Shown piece by piece: positions 44,841 to 50,590 of a stretch of DNA of 50,590 bases. A model generated the notes under the pieces. It saw only the letters and a list, made by a program, of their open reading frames with translations. It was not told where the DNA came from and searched no databases. Made by a program: the position numbers and the translations under genes. The number at the start of each line of letters is the position of its first letter. Position 1 is the first letter of the stretch. The stretch comes from Bacillus sp. FJAT-27225 (lineage in GTDB: Bacteria; Bacillota; Bacilli; Bacillales; Cytobacillaceae), in the NCBI RefSeq assembly GCF_001685025.1, contig NZ_MAYU01000002.1:1-50590 (forward strand), written 5' to 3'.

Positions 44841-45612
44841 TACTTCTAGCAAACAGGAAGTAAATGAGCTAATCAAAGCATACCAGCTTCACCAGGATGA
44901 AAGTGCACAGGATCAATTAGTACTTCATTATAAGAACTTGGTTGAAACGATTGCCCGAAAGTACTCAAAAGGCCGTTCGTTCCATGAGGATATATTCCAG
45001 GTAGGCATGATAGGCCTGCTGGGGGCAATCAGGCGTTATGACGAATCTTTTGGGAAAAGTTTTGAGGCATTTGCCGTACCTACAATCATTGGGGAAATTA
45101 AACGTTTCCTTCGTGACAAAACATGGAGTGTTCATGTTCCCAGAAGAATAAAAGAACTTGGGCCAAAAATTAAAACGACTGTTGAAGAATTAACAACAAA
45201 ACTGCACCGGTCTCCCAAGGTTATTGAAATAGCGGAGGCCCTCGAGGTTTCGGAGGAAGAAGTACTGGAAGCCATGGAAATGGGGAAAAGCTACCAGGCT
45301 CTCTCAGTGGATCACTCGATCGAGGCTGATTCTGATGGCGGGACAGTAACACTTCTTGACATAGTAGGAAGTGTAGACGAAGGATATGAAAGGATAAACC
45401 AACGCCTCGTTCTTGAGAAGGTCCTTCATGTCTTGAATGACCGTGAAAAGAAAATCATCCAGTACACCTATTTGGAAAACATGAGCCAAAAGGATGCTGG
45501 TGATAAGCTGGGGATATCTCAAATGCACGTTTCCCGTTTGCAAAGGCGCGCAATTAAGAAATTGCAGGAAGCCATTAATTCGGAGACAAACAATTCGGAG
45601 TGTCTTTCATGA
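44818..45612 (+). CDS. sigB: RNA polymerase sigma factor SigB
   Basis: SigB directs the general stress regulon. The 264-residue sigma-70 family protein has region 2 (KYSKGRSFHEDIFQVGMIGLLGAIRRYD then FEAFAVPTIIGEIKRFLRDKTW), region 3 (about 130-175) and region 4 with the helix-turn-helix SQKDAGDKLGISQMHVSRLQRRAIKKL. I chose the ATG at 44818 with GGTGGAG just upstream, giving the usual length. An in-frame start eight codons earlier lies deeper inside rsbW and lacks a site. Confidence 0.96.
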   Translation: MSKQSQPNTSSKQEVNELIKAYQLHQDESAQDQLVLHYKNLVETIARKYSKGRSFHEDIFQVGMIGLLGAIRRYDESFGKSFEAFAVPTIIGEIKRFLRDKTWSVHVPRRIKELGPKIKTTVEELTTKLHRSPKVIEIAEALEVSEEEVLEAMEMGKSYQALSVDHSIEADSDGGTVTLLDIVGSVDEGYERINQRLVLEKVLHVLNDREKKIIQYTYLENMSQKDAGDKLGISQMHVSRLQRRAIKKLQEAINSETNNSECLS

Positions 45613-46208
45613 ACGATCATCTTGTGAAAAGCAACATTGAAGTTTATGCATATCAGACAGCCAAAGAAGGCAAGGCTTACTGCGGGGACAGCTATTATTT
45701 TATGGCCACAGATGATTACTTCGTCTGTGTGTTGGCTGATGGGCTTGGAAGTGGCGAGCATGCGTATGAAGCCTCAAAGTCTGTAGTAGTGGCAGTAGAA
45801 CAAAATCATCATGAAGATGTAGAGACTTTAATGAAATTTTGCAATGATGCTCTTTTGCATAAAAGGGGTGCGGCTGTTTCGGTTTTGAAAGTATACTTTC
45901 ATGCTAGGGAATTTGTGTATAGCTGCGTCGGCAATATTCGATTCTTCCTTTACTCTTCAAAGGGAAAGCTGACCTATCCCTTGCCTGTGACTGGATACTT
46001 ATCCGGCAAACCACAAACCTACCATACACAGCGCTTTTCTTATGACCCCCATTCAAAATTCCTAATTTTCTCAGATGGATACGAGTTTCAGGGAGTAAAA
46101 GCATTGTTGAAAGGATTGTTCCCTGTAACAATGATTGCGGAAGAAATTAAACGAAAGTACACGAACAAATCAGACGATGCAACGTTTATTATTGGAAGCC
46201 TGCAATAA
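45609..46208 (+). CDS. rsbX: Phosphoserine phosphatase RsbX
   Basis: RsbX dephosphorylates RsbS and RsbR to reset the stressosome after stress. The 199-residue PPM-type phosphatase equals the B. subtilis length. It shows GDSYYFMATDDYFVCVLADGLGSG, a short PP2C core (AVSVLKVYFHAREFVYSCVGNIRFFLY) and FSDGYEF with DDATFIIG at the end. The ATG at 45609 overlaps the sigB stop as ATGA. It closes the operon. Confidence 0.94.
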   Translation: MNDHLVKSNIEVYAYQTAKEGKAYCGDSYYFMATDDYFVCVLADGLGSGEHAYEASKSVVVAVEQNHHEDVETLMKFCNDALLHKRGAAVSVLKVYFHAREFVYSCVGNIRFFLYSSKGKLTYPLPVTGYLSGKPQTYHTQRFSYDPHSKFLIFSDGYEFQGVKALLKGLFPVTMIAEEIKRKYTNKSDDATFIIGSLQ

Positions 46209-46224
46209 TGCAGGCTTCTTTTTT
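46195..46224 (+). terminator. Terminator of the sigB operon
   Basis: GAAGCCTGCA and TGCAGGCTTC form a perfect 10-bp stem with loop ATAA, followed by six T. The rsbX stop codon lies in the loop. Confidence 0.9.
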
Positions 46225-46321
46225 AATGACCTGATGCGCGGCAAATCCCAAGAAAAAGAGAGGAATCGAGGATAATTTGATACAATAAGGAGGTAAGTCA
46301 GATGAGTGGAGGAATGCTTGG

Positions 46322-48514
46322 ATGAACGACACGTTATCAAAGCAGGATGAATTTGCAAAGCTAATTGCCAAAGAGCAAGGACTTGCTTTTAAACAAGTAC
46401 ATAATGTCATATCTATGGTCAATGAAGGGAATACAGTGCCATTCATTGCCCGATATCGTAAAGAACAGACAGGCTCCCTCGATGAGGTTCAGATTCGCGC
46501 TATATTGGATCGTTGGCATTATGTGCAGAGCCTCGATCAAAGAAAAGGTGAAATAATAAAATCCATTTCGGAACAAGGGAAACTGACTGATGAATTAACT
46601 TTCAAAATTAACCAAGCGACAAAGCTCCAGGAGCTGGAGGATTTGTACAGGCCCTATAAACAGAAGCGCAGGACCAAGGCGACCGTTGCAAAGGAAAAGG
46701 GACTCGAACCTTTAGCAGAATGGCTTCTAACATTTTCAAAAGGATCCGTTGAGCAAAAAGCTGAGGAATTCATTTCGGAAGAAAAAGAAGTTCTTTCAGC
46801 CGAAGAAGCGATTAATGGGGCTAAGGATATCATTGCCGAACGCGTCTCAGATGACGCGGACGGCAGGAAATGGATCCGTAAGGAAACATATCGATCCGGC
46901 GTAATCACATCTTCTGTTAAAGATGCTGACAAGGATGAGAAAAAGGTTTACGAAATGTATTATGAATATGAAGAACCAGCTGGAAAAATTGTCCCGCATC
47001 GCATTTTGGCTTTAAACCGCGGGGAAAAGGACGAGATTCTTCGCGTATCGATAAAGGCTGGAACAGATTCAATCCTGAATTATCTCACTAAGAAATGGAT
47101 ACTTAAAACGTTCTCCCCAGCCGCATCTGTTGTAAAAGAAGCGATTGAGGATGCTTATAAAAGATTGATACAGCCTTCGATTGAGCGCGAAATCAGAAAT
47201 GAGCTAACTGAAAAGGCTGAGGAACAGGCTATCCATATTTTTGCGGAAAATCTTCGGAAGCTTTTGCTGCAGCCTCCTTTAAAAGGAAGGGTGGTACTTG
47301 CAGTCGACCCTGCTTATAGGACAGGATGCAAGCTTGCAGTAATTGATGATACGGGTAAGGTATTAAAAATTGATGTTATCTATCCTCACCCTCCTGTAGC
47401 CAAAAGGCGGGAAGCCAATGAAAAGTTCATTCACCTCCTTGAGGAATTTAACGTTGAGATGATTGCGATTGGGAATGGAACAGCCTCCAGGGAAACCGAG
47501 CAATTTGTTGCAGATATCCTTAAAGAGGTAACACGCGAAATCTTCTACTTGATAGTAAATGAAGCGGGTGCTAGTGTATATTCTGCATCTGATTTGGCAC
47601 GCGAGGAATTTCCCCACTTGCAGGTAGAGGAAAGAAGTGCTGTTTCAATCGGAAGGAGACTTCAAGACCCGCTTTCTGAGCTCGTTAAAATAGACCCAAA
47701 ATCAGTTGGAGTTGGCCAATACCAACATGATGTTTCTCAAAAACGGCTCTCTGAATCTCTTCACTTTGTAGTAGAAACAGCTGTAAACCAGGTAGGAGTC
47801 AATGTAAATACTGCTTCAGTGTCACTACTGCAATATGTAGCTGGCTTGACCAAAACGACTGCTGGAAACATCGTTAAAAGACGGGAAGAGGAAGGGAAAT
47901 TTACGAACCGGCAAGAGTTAAAGAAAATTCCTCGCCTTGGGGCTAAAACATATGAACAGGCAATTGGTTTTCTAAGGATAACTGAGGGGGCCGAGCCGTT
48001 GGATCGAACAGGAATACACCCCGAGAATTATAACTCGGTTAAAAAATTGCTTTCAAGCCTTGGTTTTACTTCAGAAGACTTGGGAAGCGAACGTTTAAAA
48101 GCTGCTCTTGCTGGGTTGGATATTAGCGGATTGGCACAGGAACTTTCCATAGGTGAAATTACACTAAAGGATATAATTGATGCTTTAATGCGCCCGGAGA
48201 GGGACCCTCGCGAAGAGCTGGATGCTCCTTTGTTGAAAAAGGATGTCCTTAAACTTGAAGATCTCAAGACGGGTATGGAACTGCAGGGAACTGTCCGGAA
48301 TGTTGTGGATTTTGGTGCATTCGTGGATATAGGAGTAAAGCAAGATGGCCTTGTTCATATTAGCAAACTGAGGAAACAGTTTGTAAAGCATCCGTTGGAT
48401 GTTGTATCTGTAGGAGATGTAGTAACGGTTTGGGTGGATTCTGTTGACAAACAAAAAGGCCGTGTATCCCTGACCATGCTAGGTCCTGAAAACATAACCT
48501 TGGTGCAAAAATAA
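46322..48514 (+). CDS. ydcI: Tex-family RNA-binding transcription accessory protein (YdcI)
   Basis: Tex is a large cytoplasmic nucleic-acid-binding protein related to eukaryotic Spt6, with a general role in transcription. The 730-residue protein has the N-terminal helical domain (NEGNTVPFIARYRKEQTGSLDEVQIR). The YqgF/RNase H-like domain spans about 325-450 (VVLAVDPAYRTGCKLAVIDDTG, AIGNGTASRETEQF). Helix-hairpin-helix domains follow (about 490-560, VNVNTASVSLLQYVAGL) and a C-terminal S1 domain lies at about 650-722 (GTVRNVVDFGAFVDIGVKQDGLVHIS). The ATG at 46322 follows GGAGGAATG. It keeps the B. subtilis position after rsbX. Confidence 0.95.
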   Translation: MNDTLSKQDEFAKLIAKEQGLAFKQVHNVISMVNEGNTVPFIARYRKEQTGSLDEVQIRAILDRWHYVQSLDQRKGEIIKSISEQGKLTDELTFKINQATKLQELEDLYRPYKQKRRTKATVAKEKGLEPLAEWLLTFSKGSVEQKAEEFISEEKEVLSAEEAINGAKDIIAERVSDDADGRKWIRKETYRSGVITSSVKDADKDEKKVYEMYYEYEEPAGKIVPHRILALNRGEKDEILRVSIKAGTDSILNYLTKKWILKTFSPAASVVKEAIEDAYKRLIQPSIEREIRNELTEKAEEQAIHIFAENLRKLLLQPPLKGRVVLAVDPAYRTGCKLAVIDDTGKVLKIDVIYPHPPVAKRREANEKFIHLLEEFNVEMIAIGNGTASRETEQFVADILKEVTREIFYLIVNEAGASVYSASDLAREEFPHLQVEERSAVSIGRRLQDPLSELVKIDPKSVGVGQYQHDVSQKRLSESLHFVVETAVNQVGVNVNTASVSLLQYVAGLTKTTAGNIVKRREEEGKFTNRQELKKIPRLGAKTYEQAIGFLRITEGAEPLDRTGIHPENYNSVKKLLSSLGFTSEDLGSERLKAALAGLDISGLAQELSIGEITLKDIIDALMRPERDPREELDAPLLKKDVLKLEDLKTGMELQGTVRNVVDFGAFVDIGVKQDGLVHISKLRKQFVKHPLDVVSVGDVVTVWVDSVDKQKGRVSLTMLGPENITLVQK

Positions 48515-48695
48515 AAGTCAACGACAAAATGCCATCAAATAAACAAGGCGTGCCATAGGGCGCGTCTTGTTGGCTAATAGGAAAGTATATATGGATACTT
48601 TCCTAACGCATAAGAAAAACTTTGCCATTTGCCGATAATACTGGCGCATTCCAGTTTTTCTACTATACAATTTATGTGTGTAAGAATCTGTACTG

Positions 48696-48809
48696 TCAGG
48701 CGGGGTTGTTTTTTCTATAAAAGAACCAGCATTGGTTCAAGAGTTTGATTTGATAACGGTTTTTTTCGTAAAAAGCCCGCCTCATTCTGTTCTGAAACCA
48801 AGTAGGCAT
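48696..48809 (-). CDS. cmpA: Cortex morphogenetic protein CmpA
   Basis: This 37-residue reverse-strand protein begins MPTWFQNRMRRAFYEKN and continues YQIKLLNQCWFFYRKNN. It matches the recalled CmpA family in length and in the hallmark YQIKLLNQCW-FYRK. CmpA is a small spore protein that delays cortex assembly in B. subtilis until the SpoIVA coat platform is correct. The ATG at 48809 has GGGAGGGA upstream. It lies between tex and ydcK, its usual place, and points away from ydcK. Confidence 0.88.
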   Translation of the reverse strand: MPTWFQNRMRRAFYEKNRYQIKLLNQCWFFYRKNNPA

Positions 48810-48894
48810 TGGATTCCCTCCCGTCGCTCCCTGATTTCTGTATAGTATGTTATAATTGGTTGTCATGTTCATGGAAAGTGGGGCAAAAGTAAGA

Positions 48895-49371
48895 ATGGAG
48901 AATCACGAGCTTCAAAAACTGACTGAGGAGTTATCGTTGCAGCTATTTGGTATTCCCTTCAAGCATGAGGCTATTTTTAACCCAAGGCTAAAAACAACGG
49001 GTGGGCGGTATTTGCTGAATACCCATAATATAGAGATAAACAGGAAATATCTCGATCAGCTTGGTTTTGATGAGATGGTAGGGATTATAAAACACGAACT
49101 ATGCCATTATCACCTTCATCTTGCAGGCAAAGGATACCGACATAGGGACGCTGATTTCAGGCTGTTGTTGAAAAAGGTTGATGCTCCGCGGTTTTGCGGC
49201 CAGTTGCCAGAAAAACAAATGAAGAGAAGGTCCGGCAAAATTATCACTTATGAATGTGCTGCTTGTGGGACAACCTATCAACGTAAGAGAAAACTGGATG
49301 TATCGAGGTATGTATGTGGGAAATGCCGTGGAAAACTCCGCAAAGTCGAGGAAGTTCGAGTCGTGCAGTGA
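48895..49371 (+). CDS. ydcK: SprT-like zinc metalloprotease-fold protein YdcK
   Basis: The 158-residue protein has the SprT zinc-binding motif HELCHYH (His67, Glu68, His71) preceded by [23 protein letters not shown]-terminal zinc ribbon has CAACG and CGKCRG pairs. SprT-like proteins are related to eukaryotic Spartan proteases; the bacterial role is unclear. I chose the ATG at 48895, with GGGG about ten bases upstream and the family N-terminus. A TATAAT at 48851-48856 looks like the -10 element, which would exclude starts before about 48863. Confidence 0.88.
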   Translation: MENHELQKLTEELSLQLFGIPFKHEAIFNPRLKTTGGRYLLNTHNIEINRKYLDQLGFDEMVGIIKHELCHYHLHLAGKGYRHRDADFRLLLKKVDAPRFCGQLPEKQMKRRSGKIITYECAACGTTYQRKRKLDVSRYVCGKCRGKLRKVEEVRVVQ

Positions 49372-49488
49372 TTGGAAGTTCAGGAAAAATTTATTGTTTA
49401 ATTCTCCTTGACTTTGGTTTGAGCGGTCATTATAATGTAAAGAGTCGACAGGAGATGTTGGCAGTAAAAGTTAATAATTTTTGATTAT

Positions 49489-49563
49489 TCCGCAGTAGCT
49501 CAGTGGTAGAGCAATCGGCTGTTAACCGATCGGTCGTAGGTTCGAGTCCTACCTGCGGAGCCA
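49489..49563 (+). tRNA. tRNA-Asn (GTT)
   Basis: Complete cloverleaf. Acceptor TCCGCAG pairs with CTGCGGA, the anticodon is GTT in CTGTTAAC, the T-loop is GGTTCGAGTCC and CCA is encoded. It is the first gene of the tRNA cluster after ydcK, as in B. subtilis. Confidence 0.97.
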
Positions 49564-49569
49564 TTTTTT

Positions 49570-49657
49570 GGGGAAGTACTCAAGAGGCTGAAGAGGCGCC
49601 CCTGCTAAGGGTGTAGGTCGGGCAACCGGCGCGAGGGTTCAAATCCCTCCTTCTCCG
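49570..49657 (+). tRNA. tRNA-Ser (GCT)
   Basis: Class II tRNA with a long variable arm (GGTCGGGCAACCGGC region). Acceptor GGGGAAG pairs with CTTCTCC, the anticodon is GCT and the T-loop is GGTTCAAATCC. CCA is not encoded. Confidence 0.96.
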
Positions 49658-49678
49658 CTCTGTATAACTTTTTAATGT

Positions 49679-49750
49679 GGCCCCTTGGTCAAGCGGTTAA
49701 GACACCGCCCTTTCACGGCGGTAACACGGGTTCGAATCCCGTAGGGGTCA
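49679..49750 (+). tRNA. tRNA-Glu (TTC)
   Basis: Acceptor GGCCCCT pairs with AGGGGTC, the anticodon is TTC in CCTTTCACG and the T-loop is GGTTCGAATCC. CCA is not encoded. Confidence 0.96.
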
Positions 49751-49775
49751 TCGAGATGGAAATCTCTCCATATAT

Positions 49776-49850
49776 TGGGCTATAGCCAAGCGGTAAGGCA
49801 ACGGACTTTGACTCCGTCATTCGTAGGTTCGAATCCTGCTAGCCCAGCCA
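49776..49850 (+). tRNA. tRNA-Gln (TTG)
   Basis: Acceptor TGGGCTA pairs with TAGCCCA, the anticodon is TTG in CTTTGACT, the T-loop is GGTTCGAATCC and CCA is encoded. Confidence 0.97.
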
Positions 49851-49861
49851 TTTGTTGTTTT

Positions 49862-49885
49862 GAGCCATTAGCTCAGTTGGTAGAG
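49862..49885 (+). pseudogene. Orphan 5' fragment of tRNA-Lys
   Basis: Twenty-four bases are identical to the first 24 bases of the intact tRNA-Lys at 49991: acceptor 5' strand, D-arm and up to TAGAG. The rest is replaced by 105 bases of unrelated sequence (49886-49990) containing a GCGGAGCGGGACGTAAGTTC stretch that looks like a dispersed repeat. Confidence 0.8.
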
Positions 49886-49990
49886 ACGAGCGGCGCTTCA
49901 ATGCGTTTGCTGCGAGTTGCGGAGCGGGACGTAAGTTCTGCGGAGCACAGACTGTAAGCTTAACTATTTTATAGGGTTCTATCCCTTTAC

Positions 49991-50066
49991 GAGCCATTAG
50001 CTCAGTTGGTAGAGCATCTGACTTTTAATCAGAGGGTCGAAGGTTCGAGTCCTTCATGGCTCACCA
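49991..50066 (+). tRNA. tRNA-Lys (TTT)
   Basis: Complete cloverleaf. Acceptor GAGCCAT pairs with ATGGCTC, the anticodon is TTT in CTTTTAATC and CCA is encoded. Its last 51 bases before CCA equal the partial tRNA at the start of the window. Confidence 0.97.
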
Positions 50067-50076
50067 TAATAATCAA

Positions 50077-50161
50077 GCGGGTGTGGCGGAATTGGCAGAC
50101 GCACCAGACTTAGGATCTGGCGCCGCGAGGCGTGGGGGTTCGACTCCCTTCACCCGCACCA
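50077..50161 (+). tRNA. tRNA-Leu (TAG)
   Basis: Class II tRNA. Acceptor GCGGGTG pairs with CACCCGC, the anticodon is TAG in CTTAGGA, there is a long variable arm and CCA is encoded. Confidence 0.96.
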
Positions 50162-50233
50162 CTGAAAAGAAAAAAATACCAGTTGCAAAACGAACGAGAA
50201 AGTGTTAAGATAAATCTTGTCGCTGAAATACAT

Positions 50234-50320
50234 GCGGTCGTGGCGGAATCGGCAGACGCGCTAGGTTGAGGGCCTAGTGGTGGCAACACCGTGGAGGTTC
50301 AAGTCCTCTCGGCCGCACCA
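50234..50320 (+). tRNA. tRNA-Leu (GAG)
   Basis: Class II tRNA. Acceptor GCGGTCG pairs with CGGCCGC through a G-U pair, the anticodon is GAG in TTGAGGG, the variable arm is TGGTGGCAACACCG and CCA is encoded. Confidence 0.96.
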
Positions 50321-50343
50321 ACTATTATGTTAGATTTATATAT

Positions 50344-50420
<77 letters not shown>

Positions 50421-50425
50421 TATTA

Positions 50426-50502
50426 CGGGAAGTAGCTCAGCTTGGTAGAGCACTTGGTTTGGGACCAAGGGGTCGCAGGTTCGAATCCTGTCTTCCCGAC
50501 CA
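50426..50502 (+). tRNA. tRNA-Pro (TGG)
   Basis: Acceptor CGGGAAG pairs with CTTCCCG, the anticodon is TGG in TTTGGGA, the T-loop is GGTTCGAATCC and CCA is encoded. Confidence 0.97.
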
Positions 50503-50515
50503 TTCAATTTTATAT

Positions 50516-50589
50516 GCGGGTGTAGTTTAATGGTAAAACTCCAGCCTTCCAAGCTGATGTCGTGGGTTCGATTCCCATCACCCGCTCCA
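50516..50589 (+). tRNA. tRNA-Gly (TCC)
   Basis: Acceptor GCGGGTG pairs with CACCCGC, the anticodon is TCC in CTTCCAA, the T-loop is GGTTCGATTCC and CCA is encoded. The window ends one base after this gene. Confidence 0.97.
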
Positions 50590-50590
50590 A

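Noticed and set aside
48543-48575. AACAAGGCGTGCC/GGCGCGTCTTGTT hairpin after tex as a terminator
   Set aside because: The stem has mismatches and no T tract follows.

Overview
The window reads as chromosomal DNA of a spore-forming Bacillaceae bacterium related to Bacillus. It has moderate-to-low GC, strong GGAGG-type ribosome sites and many TTG starts. It carries sporulation genes (a Spo0E-like phosphatase, cmpA, ydcC), a glmS ribozyme, a sigW-rsiW pair and a complete rsbRSTU-rsbVW-sigB-rsbX operon. Gene order matches two B. subtilis neighbourhoods, sigW-cdaA-cdaR-glmM-glmS and ddl-murF-cshA-ydbS-ydbT-ydcA-acpS-ydcC-alr-ndoAI-ndoA-rsb/sigB-ydcI-cmpA-ydcK-tRNAs. Here they lie about 17 kb apart.

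Layout. 1-0.3 kb: end of a tRNA cluster (Lys partial, Gly, Ala). 0.45-3 kb: arginase (rocF), a small reverse-strand Spo0E-like gene, then sigW-rsiW behind a perfect sigma-W promoter. 3.1-10.4 kb: cdaA-cdaR-glmM (c-di-AMP synthesis and its regulation, phosphoglucosamine mutase), cystine transporter tcyP, and ribozyme-controlled glmS. 10.5-13.5 kb: an acquired-looking metal cassette holding a P1B-type ATPase, a heavy-metal-associated (HMA) domain protein and a broken RIC-like gene. It is flanked by two copies of a terminator-plus-palindrome module. Two identically arranged FNR-type promoters drive it. 13.7-28 kb: accessory and housekeeping genes (GGDEF protein, MFS exporter, CatE-like dioxygenase, CNNM/CorC membrane protein, orphan RsbT-like kinase, gltT, a five-repeat channel-like protein, lipid kinase, mgtE, an unrecognised protein). 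27.6-40.8 kb: cell-wall genes ddl, murF and alr; an esterase; cshA; uvsE; ydbST; rhomboid protease; acpS; lipoprotein ydcC; and the ndoAI-ndoA toxin-antitoxin pair. 41-46.2 kb: the stressosome/sigma-B operon with two sigma-B-type promoters. 46.3-49.4 kb: tex, cmpA and the SprT-like gene ydcK. 49.5-50.6 kb: ten tRNA genes plus a duplicated 5' half of tRNA-Lys.

How they work together. Much of the window concerns envelope supply and stress: GlmM/GlmS (amino sugars), Alr/Ddl/MurF (D-Ala-D-Ala and UDP-MurNAc-pentapeptide), CdaA/CdaR (c-di-AMP), SigW (envelope stress) and SigB (general stress).

The most interesting unexplained signals are: (1) two structured, repeat-like RNA elements near 19.85 and 38.5 kb that share a conserved core with a covarying hairpin and resemble HEARO/omega-RNA, with no nuclease gene nearby; (2) two TTGAT-N4-ATCAA promoters with the box centred near -41.5 on the metal cassette; (3) an RsbT paralogue far from any RsbS partner; and (4) the fragmented tRNA-Lys duplication. 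Everything here was read by eye. Family names rest on recognised motifs and recalled family sequences, not on database searches.
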